Shown: positions 1 through 7,598 of the stretch, piece by piece | Layout of the letters: every line of letters starts with the position of its first letter | How positions within the stretch are numbered: position 1 is the stretch's first letter | Assembly: GCA_963792385.1 (NCBI GenBank) | Contig: CAWBVZ010000012.1 | Coordinates: 1,116,001 to 1,180,000, forward strand | Direction of reading: 5' to 3' | DNA length: 64,000 nt | From: DASSUW01 sp963792385 | Lineage (GTDB): Bacteria > Actinomycetota > Thermoleophilia > Solirubrobacterales > Solirubrobacteraceae | Notes under the pieces: model-generated | Told to the model about the DNA's origin: nothing | Databases searched by the model: none | The model's input: the letters and a program-made list of their open reading frames with translations, nothing else | Made by a program: the position numbers and the translations under genes

Positions 1-450
1 ATGGCGCGCTCGATGCCGCACCCCGAGCGCCTGTCCCGGCGCACCCGCGGCTACATGCGCGTCGGCGGCGCCGTCCCGCTCGCCGCGGTAGCGCGCGCCC
101 GCGCGGCAGCGGGCGCCGACGCCGAGCGGCTCAACCGCGTCTTCGACGGCGGCGTCGACGCGGTCCTCACGCCGATGTTCACCCGCCGCCCGCCGCAGGT
201 CGGCGAGTACGAGGGACGTCCGGCGGTGTGGTCGCTGAACGGCTCGATCCGCTTCGTGCCGTACTGCGGCGCCTACAACCACACGGGTCAGCCCGCGGCG
301 TCGGTGCCGGCCGGGTTCACGCCCGACGGCTTCCCGCTGGCGGTCCAGCTCGTCGGCCTCCCGGAGGGCGAGCCGGTGCTGCTCGCGCTCGCCGCGCAAC
401 TCGAAGGCGCGCTCGGATCGGCCGACCGGCGACCGCCGCTGGCCGCATGA
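1..450 (+). CDS. Amidase, C-terminal part (5' end outside window)
   Basis: The frame is open from the first base, so only about the last 149 residues are present. They carry the C-terminal signature of the amidase-signature family, including N-x-TGQPAASVPAG near residues 93-106 followed by a GFPLAVQLVG strand. The Ser-cisSer-Lys triad lies upstream of the window and cannot be checked. The family hydrolyses amide bonds of varied substrates, and the substrate here is unknown. The stop overlaps the next start as ATGA, so it is probably translationally coupled to the phosphatase gene downstream. Confidence 0.85.
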   Translation: MARSMPHPERLSRRTRGYMRVGGAVPLAAVARARAAAGADAERLNRVFDGGVDAVLTPMFTRRPPQVGEYEGRPAVWSLNGSIRFVPYCGAYNHTGQPAASVPAGFTPDGFPLAVQLVGLPEGEPVLLALAAQLEGALGSADRRPPLAA

Positions 451-1217
451 GCCCGGGCGGGCTGCGAGAGATCGCCGAGGCGATCGCGCGCGAGACGGGC
501 CACCAGCTGCGCGAGGCGTTCGCGGGCCCGCGCGTCAACGTGACCGCCAAGTCGAGCCCGACGGACCTCGTCTCCGAGGCCGACCACGCCGCCGAGCGGC
601 TGATCCGCGAGCGGCTGTCCGCGGCGCGGCCCGGCGACGGGTTTCTCGGGGAGGAAGGCGGCGACGCCGAGGGCACCACCGGCCTGCGCTGGGTCGTCGA
701 CCCGCTCGACGGCACGATCAACTTCCTGTTCCGAATCCCGCAGTGGGCGGTCAGCATCGCGTGCGAGGACGCGACGGGGACGATCGCCGGCGTGATCTAC
801 GACCCGATGCGCGACGAGCTGTGGTCAGCCGAGCGCGACGGTCCGGCGCTGCTCGACGGCCGCGAGATCCACTGCTCCGACCGCAGCGACCTGGCGACCG
901 CGATGGTCGCGACCGGGTTCGGGTACGACGCCGACGTGCGGCGCTTGCAGGCGGAGGTCGCGGCGCAGCTGCTCCCGCAGGTGCGCGACATCCGCCGCTT
1001 CGGCGCGGCAGCGCTCGACCTCGCGTGGGCGGCGTGCGGGCGCATCGACGCGTTCTACGAACGCGGGCTGAACTCGTGGGACCGCGCGGCGGGCGAGCTG
1101 CTGTGCCGCCGCGCCGGCTTGGAGGTACGCGAGCTCGAGCCGTCGCCGCCGGCCGCCGGCGGCGTCGTGGTGGCTCCGCCGGCGCTGATCGACGCGCTCA
1201 CGGCGCTCGTCGCCTGA
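447..1217 (+). CDS. Inositol monophosphatase family protein
   Basis: The product has 256 residues, the usual length for this Mg2+-dependent sugar/inositol phosphatase family. It shows the metal-binding GEEGG segment (about residues 67-71), the diagnostic DPLDGTINF motif (about 84-92) and a C-terminal WDRAAGELL motif (about 211-219) matching the family's WD-x-AAG signature. The ATG at 447 is chosen because it gives the canonical N terminus and overlaps the amidase stop by ATGA. The substrate could be inositol phosphate, histidinol phosphate or PAP; sequence alone does not decide. Confidence 0.9.
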   Translation: MSPGGLREIAEAIARETGHQLREAFAGPRVNVTAKSSPTDLVSEADHAAERLIRERLSAARPGDGFLGEEGGDAEGTTGLRWVVDPLDGTINFLFRIPQWAVSIACEDATGTIAGVIYDPMRDELWSAERDGPALLDGREIHCSDRSDLATAMVATGFGYDADVRRLQAEVAAQLLPQVRDIRRFGAAALDLAWAACGRIDAFYERGLNSWDRAAGELLCRRAGLEVRELEPSPPAAGGVVVAPPALIDALTALVA

Positions 1218-1256
1218 GTTTGAGTGGACTGCGCGAGCGTTGGGTATGACCCGCGC

Positions 1257-1499
1257 ATGCTCATCGCCGCCATAGCTGCATTCTGTGTCCTGCTGCTGAT
1301 CCTCGCGTTCCTCGCGCCGCGTCTGTCGCGCGGACCGGAGCGTGGAGGCCAGAAGGTGCTCGGCGTCGGCGGCCGCGGCGCGGGCAAGGCGCCCGGCCCG
1401 CTCGGCCGCTGGTTCCGCAAGCCGTTCTCGACCTCCCAGAAGGCCGTCTCCAAGAGCGGCAGCGCCGGCCGTCGTGGGCGCGACAAGATGCCGATGTAG
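1257..1499 (+). CDS. Small one-TM protein, DUF6411-like
   Basis: This 80-residue product has an N-terminal hydrophobic helix (LIAAIAAFCVLLLILAFLAP, residues 2-21). A Gly/Arg/Lys-rich cytosolic tail follows, with the pattern GRGAGKAPGPLGRW and a basic end. It resembles short membrane proteins common in Solirubrobacterales (DUF6411 type, from memory). No function is known. ATG 1257 is preferred over the upstream GTG because the hydrophobic helix begins there. It lies 40 nt behind the phosphatase gene on the same strand. Confidence 0.6.
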   Translation: MLIAAIAAFCVLLLILAFLAPRLSRGPERGGQKVLGVGGRGAGKAPGPLGRWFRKPFSTSQKAVSKSGSAGRRGRDKMPM

Positions 1500-1505
1500 C
1501 GGGGT

Positions 1506-2498
1506 TCAGGGCGTTTGCACGGGCGTGCGCTCGCGCGCGTACGTGCTCCAGCGCGCGCCGCTGCGGGCGTGCGACGCCTCGTCCGCGCGCATGAAGTCGA
1601 GCGCGCGCGCCACGCTCTCGGTGCCGCGGTCGACCAGTCGTCGGCGGCGGTCGGCGAGGCCGGGCAGTCGGTCGAGCCGGCCGGGCAGGTCGAGCGGGTA
1701 GATCGCGTCAAAGTCGCGGAGGTCGACGGGGTACTCGCCCCAGTGGCAGTTGAGCTCGGTGCCCATCAGCCGGTCGAGTACCTCGGCGTGGCGGATCTCG
1801 TCCCAGCACTGACGCGCCATGTCGACGTGGAAGTCCCACGGCATGTCCGGGTGCTCGTGCGAGCTGCGCGCGATCAGCTCTGCGGCGCAGAGCTCGGCGC
1901 CCATCAGGCTGTGGACGACCTGCTGCTGCTCATGTGGCTCCGCGGCGTCGGCGATCTCGACGAAGGCGTCGCGGGCGGGCCGCTCGAGCGCCGCCATCAC
2001 GGTCAGCGAGCGCGCCTCGCCGAGGCGGATCGGCAGCGCGCCGACGTCATCGAACGCGGGTTGGCCGGCGCCTTCCGGCAGCTCCGTCGTGTGGCGTTCC
2101 TGGCGGTGGCGCAGGTGGGTGAGCAGGCGCAGGCTGGGCTCGTCGAGCAGCGGGTCGAGCTGCTGGAGATGGATGCTGACCGCCGCGATCAGCGTCGGCT
2201 TCAGCCGGCCGTAGGCGAGCCGCAGGTACTCGCCGGTGTCCGCGTCGGCGGCGCGGTCGAGCAGCTCGGTGAGCTCCGGCGACGGGGCGCCGGGATACGC
2301 GCCCGGGGTGTGCAGCTCGTCCAGGCGCCGGCGGAGCTTCGTGACCGCGCGCGCGTCGTCGTGCAAGTGGTCGGCGATCAGCGCCTTGACCTCGAACCGT
2401 GGCTCGAGCGCGAGTTGCCCGCACGACAGGTGCACGAGCTCGCGCAGGACGTGGAAGTAGTTTGAGAGCCGGATCGCAGTGTCGTCGACGCCGAGCAT
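1506..2498 (-). CDS. Ferritin-like (DUF455-related) protein
   Basis: The 330-residue, mostly helical product has two ferritin-like helical repeats. The second half contains GAELCAAELIARSSHEHP and CWDEIRHAEVLDRL, the spaced E...E...E-x-x-H arrangement of a di-metal carboxylate site. It closes with MRADEASHA, a further E-x-x-H pair. This supports a non-haem iron/metal-binding protein; the reaction is unknown. The start codon lies 4 nt after the stop of the acetyltransferase gene, with an AGGA Shine-Dalgarno inside that gene's end, so the two form an operon downstream of tRNA-Leu(CAA). Confidence 0.7.
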   Translation of the reverse strand: MLGVDDTAIRLSNYFHVLRELVHLSCGQLALEPRFEVKALIADHLHDDARAVTKLRRRLDELHTPGAYPGAPSPELTELLDRAADADTGEYLRLAYGRLKPTLIAAVSIHLQQLDPLLDEPSLRLLTHLRHRQERHTTELPEGAGQPAFDDVGALPIRLGEARSLTVMAALERPARDAFVEIADAAEPHEQQQVVHSLMGAELCAAELIARSSHEHPDMPWDFHVDMARQCWDEIRHAEVLDRLMGTELNCHWGEYPVDLRDFDAIYPLDLPGRLDRLPGLADRRRRLVDRGTESVARALDFMRADEASHARSGARWSTYARERTPVQTP

Positions 2499-2502
2499 CG
2501 GA

Positions 2503-2970
2503 TCATCCTAAGGGTCGGTACAGCCGGATCTCGGGTGCGAAGTTCGGCTTGTGCACCGCCCGCGCGCCGTCGGGAACGTAGCCGTGGCTCGCGTAGAACG
2601 CGCGTGCGGGAGCGTTGGCCTCGAACACCCACAGGTACGCCTCGTCGTGGCCGGCGGCGTGTAGCGCAGCGTGCGCGCCGTCAAGCAGCGCGCTGCCGAT
2701 ACCGCGCCGGGCGCTGGCGGGTGCGACGTACAGCGCTCCGATCATGCCGGTCGTCTCCCAGAACGTGACGAAGCCATCGACGCCGCCGGTCAGGAGCGTG
2801 CGCGTCTCGCCCTTGCGGAGCCATTCGCCCCACTGCTCGGCGCGTGCGTCGACCGACTGCGCGTCGAGCACGTCATCGGGAACCAGCCCGCGGTACGCGG
2901 CCAGCCACGACGCGACATGCACCTCGGCAAGGGCGCGCGCGTCATCGATCGTTGCGGTGCGGATCGTCAT
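2503..2970 (-). CDS. GNAT-family N-acetyltransferase
   Basis: This 155-residue protein has the standard GNAT layout. The N-terminal strand-helix is IRTATIDDARALAEVHVASW. Motif A is LYVAPASARRGIGSALL (about residues 78-94) with the acetyl-CoA R/Q-x-x-G-x-G/A loop, and motif B follows with NAPARAFYASHGYV. The acceptor substrate is unknown. The start fits the family N terminus well, yet its A is also the discriminator base of tRNA-Leu(CAA), leaving no separate leader. It is followed within 4 nt by the ferritin-like gene. Confidence 0.85.
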   Translation of the reverse strand: MTIRTATIDDARALAEVHVASWLAAYRGLVPDDVLDAQSVDARAEQWGEWLRKGETRTLLTGGVDGFVTFWETTGMIGALYVAPASARRGIGSALLDGAHAALHAAGHDEAYLWVFEANAPARAFYASHGYVPDGARAVHKPNFAPEIRLYRPLG

Positions 2971-3052
2971 GCCCGGGGCGGGATTCGAACCCGCACGCCC
3001 GCAAGGGCAGGGCTTTTTGAGAGCCCCGAGTCTGCCGTTCCTCCACCCGGGC
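2970..3052 (-). tRNA. tRNA-Leu (anticodon CAA)
   Basis: On the minus strand the 83-nt cloverleaf has a 7-bp acceptor stem (GCCCGGG/CCCGGGC) and an anticodon stem GGGCT/AGCCC enclosing the loop CTCAAAA (anticodon CAA). It also has a long variable arm typical of class II tRNAs and a GGTTCGAATCC T-arm. The discriminator is A and CCA is not encoded. The 3' end abuts, and by one base overlaps, the GNAT start codon. Confidence 0.95.
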
Positions 3053-3082
3053 GGAGGGCAGACATCGTAATGCGGCTGTCGG

Positions 3083-3583
3083 CTATGCCGCGGCGGGCGT
3101 CGGGCCGCGCGACTCGGTGCGCTCGGGCGGGGGGTCCTCGCCGCGCTCGACCTCGACGTTCCAGGCCTGCCGGAACGCGCTCATCGAGACGGCGATCAGC
3201 AGGAGCTGGACCGGGACGAGCAGGGCGGTCAGGAGACCGAGGATGCTCTCGTCGAGCGCCGGGTCCGAGAAGCCGGTCTTATCGCGGTCGAACCATGCCG
3301 GCGCCGACACGGCGGCGAAGATCAACAGCACGATCGCCAGGGCGGCGATCAGTGGGAGCACGCCGCGGTTCCAGCGCAGCACGAAGAACGCGAGCAGGAC
3401 GTACAGCACGATGTAGGCGACCTGCAGCGGCTTCGCGCCCTCGATCGCGTCCCAGCCGCCGATCGAGATGATCGCCATCAAACCGGCGGAGGCCAGCAGC
3501 AACACGACCACGAGCACCCGCATCAGCTTCGACGACGCCTTGCGGCGATTCGGGTGGTCGATCGTCACCCCGGGCTCATCCAT
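3083..3583 (-). CDS. Four-TM integral membrane protein of unknown function
   Basis: The product is 166 residues if started at the second in-frame ATG (MDEPGV); an upstream ATG would add six residues. A short charged N terminus rich in Lys/Arg is followed by four predicted membrane helices: LVVVLLLASAGLMAIISIGG, VAYIVLYVLLAFFVL, LPLIAALAIVLLIFAAVSAP and LLTALLVPVQLLLIAVSM. A Pro/Glu/Arg-rich tail ends the protein. I do not recognise the family. It sits between two oppositely oriented tRNA-Leu genes. Confidence 0.7.
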   Translation of the reverse strand: MDEPGVTIDHPNRRKASSKLMRVLVVVLLLASAGLMAIISIGGWDAIEGAKPLQVAYIVLYVLLAFFVLRWNRGVLPLIAALAIVLLIFAAVSAPAWFDRDKTGFSDPALDESILGLLTALLVPVQLLLIAVSMSAFRQAWNVEVERGEDPPPERTESRGPTPAAA

Positions 3584-3645
3584 GGCGACGCGACCATACA
3601 ATCTCGCTGTCGTGCGTGCGGCGATTGCCGCAACGCACGGTGTCC

Positions 3646-3728
3646 GCGGGCGTGGCGGAATTGGTAGACGCGCGAGGTTTAGGTCCTCGTGGCCACAAGC
3701 CGTGGGGGTTCGAGTCCCTCCGCCCGCA
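3646..3728 (+). tRNA. tRNA-Leu (anticodon UAG)
   Basis: This is an 83-nt class II tRNA. The acceptor stem is GCGGGCG/CGCCCGC and the anticodon stem CGAGG/CCTCG encloses TTTAGGT (anticodon UAG). It has a long variable arm and a GGTTCGAGTCC T-arm. The discriminator is A and CCA is not encoded. It ends 1 nt before the stop of the convergent acyl-AMP ligase gene. Confidence 0.95.
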
Positions 3729-3729
3729 T

Positions 3730-5292
3730 TCAGGTCAGTTCAGGCCGCCACTGCGCGACGGCCGGCAGCGTGCCCTCGACGAACCGCGTCCGGCAGACGC
3801 CGCGCTGCACCTTCCCGCTCGACGTCTTCGGGATGCTGCGCGGCGGGATCAGCGCGACGGCGCCGAGGCGCGTGCCAATCGCGCTCGTGACCGCCTCCCG
3901 CATCGTGCGGATCACCGCATCGGCGTCGAGCTCGGGATCGTCGCGGACCTCGTAGACGATCCCGATGTGCTCGCGCCCCGTCCCGTCGAAGGAGAACGCG
4001 GCGCCGCAGCCGCGCCGCAGTTGCGGGACGGCGCGCTCGCACGCCAGCTCGATGTCGAGCGCATGGTGGTTGCGGCCGGCGACGATTACGAGCTCCTTGA
4101 TCCGGCCGGTTACGTACAGCTCGCCGTCGGCGAGCAGGCCGAGATCGCCGGTGCGCAGGAGCGGTCCGAAGTCGCCGTCGCGCCAGTAGCCGGCGGCGAC
4201 CGATGGGCCCGAGACGCAGATCTCGCCCTCGTGGCCGTCGGCGAGCGGCTCGCCCGCGGGATCGGCGACCACCACGCGATGCTCCGGATCGGCCTGGCCG
4301 CAGCCGACGAGATCCTTCGAGCCGTGGCGGCGGAACCGCGGCCCGGCCAGCCGCTCGCCGCCGGTGACCATGAGCGTTCCTTCGGCCAAGCCGTAGCACG
4401 GGAAGAACGCTTCGCGGCGGAACCCGCAGGGCGCGAACATCTCGCTGAACGCGTCGATCGTCTCGGGCCTGACCGGCTCGGAGCCGTTGAAGGCGATCTC
4501 CCACGACGACAGGTCGAGCTCCGCGCGGTCGTTCTCGTCGACGCGCCGCAGGCAGAGCTCGAACGCGAAGTTGGGGCCGCCGCTCACGGTCCCGCCGCGC
4601 TCGCTCACCGCGCGCAGCCAGTTGACCGGGCGCTGCAGCATCGTGAACGGCGACATCAGGTGGCACGGGAAGCCGACGAACACGGGCTGCAGGATCCCGC
4701 CGATCAGGCCCATGTCGTGGTAGGGCGGCAGCCAGATGACGCCGCAGCTGCGCTCGGTGTTGCCGAACGCCCGCCGGATGAAGTCCGAGTTGTGCAGCAG
4801 GTTGGTGTGCGTGAGCATCACGCCGCGCGGTTCGGCGGTCGAGCCCGACGTGTACTGGAGCAGCGCGACGTCGCCGGGTGCTGCCGGCGCGGACCACGAT
4901 CCCGGCGGGAGGGTGTCGGTGGCCAGCGTGTTGCCGCCGACGAGGCCGGTGAGGACATCGATGGTCAGCACGACCTTGGGCTCGGCGTCTCGGATGATCG
5001 CCTCGAGGCGCGGAAGCGTCCGCTCGAGCCGCGCCGGGTCCGGCGGGTACGCCGGCACGGCCACGGCGCCGGCGTAGAAGCAGCCGAACAGGGCCGCCAC
5101 GTACTCGACGCCCGGCGGGTACACGAGCAGGACGCGTTCGCCCCGTGCGTCGGCGAGCCCGGCGGCGATCGTCCGCGCCCGCGCGTCGAGCTCCGCGTAA
5201 GTCACGCGCTCCTCGCCCTCGAACACGAAGGCGGTCGCGTCGGGCTCGTCGCGCGCGCGTCCAGCGAGGATGTCGGCGAACCCCGAGGTCAT
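3730..5292 (-). CDS. Fatty-acyl-AMP ligase (FAAL-type adenylate-forming enzyme)
   Basis: The 520-residue product belongs to the ANL superfamily. It shows the P-loop-like LLQYTSGSTAEPRGVMLTH (about residues 165-183) and the WLPPYHDMGLIGGILQP block typical of FAAL/DIP2-like enzymes. It also has NGSEPVRPETIDAF, the adenylation GLAEGTLMVTGG motif and a C-terminal PKTSSGKVQR with the catalytic Lys. FAALs activate fatty acids as acyl-AMP and usually hand them to an acyl carrier protein or PKS; none is nearby, so it acts as an orphan here. It lies 54 nt downstream of the reductase gene, possibly in one transcript. Confidence 0.87.
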   Translation of the reverse strand: MTSGFADILAGRARDEPDATAFVFEGEERVTYAELDARARTIAAGLADARGERVLLVYPPGVEYVAALFGCFYAGAVAVPAYPPDPARLERTLPRLEAIIRDAEPKVVLTIDVLTGLVGGNTLATDTLPPGSWSAPAAPGDVALLQYTSGSTAEPRGVMLTHTNLLHNSDFIRRAFGNTERSCGVIWLPPYHDMGLIGGILQPVFVGFPCHLMSPFTMLQRPVNWLRAVSERGGTVSGGPNFAFELCLRRVDENDRAELDLSSWEIAFNGSEPVRPETIDAFSEMFAPCGFRREAFFPCYGLAEGTLMVTGGERLAGPRFRRHGSKDLVGCGQADPEHRVVVADPAGEPLADGHEGEICVSGPSVAAGYWRDGDFGPLLRTGDLGLLADGELYVTGRIKELVIVAGRNHHALDIELACERAVPQLRRGCGAAFSFDGTGREHIGIVYEVRDDPELDADAVIRTMREAVTSAIGTRLGAVALIPPRSIPKTSSGKVQRGVCRTRFVEGTLPAVAQWRPELT

Positions 5293-5346
5293 GGACGCGC
5301 GCGATCATCGCACTGCGGAACGGCGGAGCGCCCGCCGAGGGCGTGT

Positions 5347-5946
5347 TCACATGGTCGGTGCGGTTTCGGCCGGCTCGTAGGTCGCGACGATCACGCCGGT
5401 GGTCGTCGTCACGGTGTTGACCAGCCGGAGCGCGGCGGACGCACCTTCGTCGCTGAACAGTCGGCGGCCGGAGCCCAGGACGAGCGGGTGGATCGTGAGC
5501 AGGAACCGATCGACGAGGTTCTGCCGCATCAGCGTCTGGACCAGCTCGCCGCTGCCGAGGACCACGAGATCCTTGCCCGGCTGTTCCTTGAGCGCGGCGA
5601 CGGCTTCGGTGACGTCGCCCTTCAGAAGCGTGGAGTTGCTCCACGGGAGCGGCTCTTTCAGCGTCCGTGAGGCGACGTACTTCTGGCTGGCGTTCAACAC
5701 GGCGGTGTACGGGTTGTCGCTCTGGTTGGGCCAGTAGGAGGCGAAGTCCTCGTAGGTCCGCCGCCCGAGCAGCAGCGCGCCGCTCGTGGTCATTTCCTCT
5801 CCCATCACACGGCCCATCACGGCGTCTCCGTACGGCACCGACCAGCCGCCGTGCTCGAAGCCGCCGCGGCGGTCCTCGTCCGGGCGTCCCGGTCCCTGCA
5901 TCACGCCATCGAGGGTCAGGTGGTTGACGACGACGACCTCGCTCAT
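5347..5946 (-). CDS. Dihydrofolate-reductase-like (RibD C-terminal domain) protein
   Basis: The 199-residue single-domain product has the RibD-C/DHFR fold pattern. The N-terminal strand is VVVNHLTLDGVMQGPG, the cofactor-loop region is LLLGRRTYEDFASYWP, VVLGSGELVQTLMRQNLVD occurs mid-protein, and LTIHPLVLGSGRRLF lies near residue 155. Family members use NAD(P)H, but the physiological substrate is generally unknown. A GAGGAG Shine-Dalgarno lies 11 nt upstream of the ATG. It is divergent from an HxlR regulator, a common pairing that suggests the regulator controls it. Confidence 0.85.
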   Translation of the reverse strand: MSEVVVVNHLTLDGVMQGPGRPDEDRRGGFEHGGWSVPYGDAVMGRVMGEEMTTSGALLLGRRTYEDFASYWPNQSDNPYTAVLNASQKYVASRTLKEPLPWSNSTLLKGDVTEAVAALKEQPGKDLVVLGSGELVQTLMRQNLVDRFLLTIHPLVLGSGRRLFSDEGASAALRLVNTVTTTTGVIVATYEPAETAPTM

Positions 5947-5963
5947 TTGAGTCTCGGCTCCTC

Positions 5964-5995
5964 GTAGTTGCTCCTGAAGTAGGAGGAAATACTAC
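5964..5995. promoter_or_regulatory. Operator-like nested inverted repeat between reductase and HxlR regulator
   Basis: The short divergent intergenic region contains GTAGT (5964-5968) mirrored by ACTAC (5991-5995). Nested inside is CTCCT (5971-5975) mirrored by AGGAG (5981-5985). The surrounding DNA is unusually AT-rich for this genome. HxlR regulators bind such dyads between themselves and a divergent oxidoreductase gene, so it is a plausible operator. Binding is inferred. Confidence 0.45.
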
Positions 5996-6004
5996 ATAAT
6001 TAGG

Positions 6005-6688
6005 ATGAAAGCTGATAGGCTCGCCGGGCACATGGAAGGTCGTACCTACGGTGATGCCTGTGGGGTCGCGCGCGCTCTCGACGTCGTCGGCGAGCGCTGG
6101 GCCCTGCTCGTCGTGCGCGAGCTGCTGCTCGGGCCGAAGCGCTTCACCGACCTTCACCGCGGGCTCGGCAAGGTGAGCCAGAACGTCTTGTCGCAGCGGC
6201 TCGACGAGCTCGAGCGGGCCGGCGTCGCGCGACGGCGTCGGCTAGGGCCCCCGGCGGGTTCATGGGTGTACGAGCTGACCGAGCGCGGCGCCGAGCTGGA
6301 GCCGATCCTGATCGAGCTCGGTCGCTGGGGCCGGCACCGGCCGATGCCCAGCGACGACGCGAAGATGAGCGCGGACGCGTTCGTCCTGGCGCTCAAGACG
6401 ACGTTCGATCCGATCGCAGCCGGCGATCTGCAGGCTTCGCTGGATCTGCGCCTCGACGACGATCGCTTCAAGGTCGAGGTCTCGGACGGTCGCTTCGCCA
6501 TCACGCGCGGGAGCGCCGAGACCGCGGATGCGACGGTCGACACCAACGTCGAGACCATGCGCGACGTGGCGTTCGGCGGCCGCCGCGTCGATGACGCCGC
6601 GGCGTCGGGCGCCCTCCGCGTCGAGGGCGACCGCGACGCGCTCGGGCGCCTGCTCGCCGCGTTCGCCAAGCGGCCGACTACGCCGTGA
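6005..6688 (+). CDS. HxlR-family winged-helix regulator fused to a C-terminal SCP2-like domain
   Basis: The product has 227 residues. Residues about 14-105 are an HxlR domain: CGVARALDVVGERWALLVVREL, LLGPKRFTDLHRGL, VSQNVLSQRLDELERAGV. The C-terminal half (about 120-220) resembles a sterol-carrier-protein-2 fold, with DGRFAITRGSAETADATVDTN, which could be a ligand-sensing module. ATG 6005 is used; a second ATG at 6032 also fits the family and neither has a well-spaced Shine-Dalgarno. Divergent from the DHFR-like reductase. Confidence 0.85.
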   Translation: MKADRLAGHMEGRTYGDACGVARALDVVGERWALLVVRELLLGPKRFTDLHRGLGKVSQNVLSQRLDELERAGVARRRRLGPPAGSWVYELTERGAELEPILIELGRWGRHRPMPSDDAKMSADAFVLALKTTFDPIAAGDLQASLDLRLDDDRFKVEVSDGRFAITRGSAETADATVDTNVETMRDVAFGGRRVDDAAASGALRVEGDRDALGRLLAAFAKRPTTP

Positions 6689-6698
6689 GCGGTGCTGT

Positions 6699-7295
6699 TC
6701 AGGATTTGATCGGCACGAACGCGTCCAGTAGCGCCACGCTCCTCCTGTGGGACACCGAGATATTGCGCGGGTTCGACTGCGTCCACCGGACGCCAAGCCG
6801 CTCGCAGTACTCGCAGAACAGCCCGCGGATGTCCGCCGACCGGTTCGAGAAGAACCAGCGCGGATAGGCGTACTCGGCGACCCGCCCGCTCGGCAGCGTG
6901 GTCTTGAACCGGTTGATCGTCCGGCAGCCGTCCGAATGCAGCAGCCCGCGCAGGAACTCCTGCGGGAATCGGTCGACGATCTCGCGCTGCCACCCGGCGA
7001 GCTCGATCTTCCGCGTGTGCTTGCGCCCCGGCCCATGCTGGGGAAACGCCTCCGGCCAGCGCTTGCTGTCGGCGACGACGCGCACGCATCGGCTCGACGG
7101 GTGGGGCTCGACGCGAACTCTGGGCGGGAGTCCGGTGAGCGCGACGGACGACCGACATGCCTCGACGAGCGACGGGTAGTCGGCATCGCATGTGATCACG
7201 AGGCGCCACGTCCGAGGATGGACCGCGAGGTGGCCGTCGCCCAAGTACAAGCCCAGCAAATGGCTATAAGCGGCTGGCACGGGCGGGATCCACAT
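6699..7295 (-). CDS. Free-standing LAGLIDADG homing-endonuclease-like protein
   Basis: The product has about 198 residues from the ATG at 7295. Two LAGLIDADG-like motifs are visible: SHLLGLYLGDGHL near the N terminus and EFLRGLLHSDGCR about 100 residues later, each with the conserved acidic residue. That spacing fits a monomeric two-motif protein. No intron or intein surrounds it, so it may be a domesticated regulator or a nuclease. An alternative ATG at 7313 lies upstream; the start at 7295 places a LexA-like box immediately before the gene. It ends just after the convergent HxlR gene. Confidence 0.7.
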   Translation of the reverse strand: MWIPPVPAAYSHLLGLYLGDGHLAVHPRTWRLVITCDADYPSLVEACRSSVALTGLPPRVRVEPHPSSRCVRVVADSKRWPEAFPQHGPGRKHTRKIELAGWQREIVDRFPQEFLRGLLHSDGCRTINRFKTTLPSGRVAEYAYPRWFFSNRSADIRGLFCEYCERLGVRWTQSNPRNISVSHRRSVALLDAFVPIKS

Positions 7296-7296
7296 A

Positions 7297-7310
7297 CGAA
7301 CATACGTTCG
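7297..7310. promoter_or_regulatory. LexA/SOS-box-like palindrome
   Basis: The 14-mer CGAACATACGTTCG fits the CGAAC-N4-GTTCG SOS operator recognised by Gram-positive and actinobacterial LexA. It sits directly upstream of ATG 7295 of the LAGLIDADG-like gene (or within the first codons if translation begins at 7313). The match is visible in the sequence; LexA binding is inferred. Confidence 0.5.
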
Positions 7311-7372
7311 CATACGGTCCGGACGGAATAGCTGGTTGGCGCCGTCTACAATCGCCGAGGCTCAGCTCTCTC

Positions 7373-7444
7373 GGGGGACTGGTCCAACGGCTAGGATGGC
7401 GGTCTCCAAAACCGCAGGTTGGGGTTCGATTCCCTGGTCCCCCG
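7373..7444 (+). tRNA. tRNA-Trp (anticodon CCA)
   Basis: This is a 72-nt cloverleaf with acceptor stem GGGGGAC/GTCCCCC. The anticodon stem GCGGT/ACCGC encloses CTCCAAA (anticodon CCA), and the T-arm is GGTTCGATTCC. The discriminator G is the identity base of tRNA-Trp, and CCA is not encoded. The usual secE-nusG genes do not follow it here. Confidence 0.95.
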
Positions 7445-7598
7445 CTCAAAACGCGGCGCCCGCACGGCGGCCGCGGTGACGCCGAGATGCGACCGCGATG
7501 GCGGCGCAGCTCCGCGCGTAGTTGTTGTGACCCGACCCGACCCCGACCCTGACCCGACCGCGCGCGCTCCGCCCCCTACCGGCCGGCGCGGCGTCGTA

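Noticed and set aside
3616..6157. Very long open frames on both strands opposite or across the acyl-AMP ligase and reductase
   Set aside because: They are Arg/Ala/Gly/Pro-rich translations of the wrong frames of well-supported genes, a normal effect of extreme GC content.
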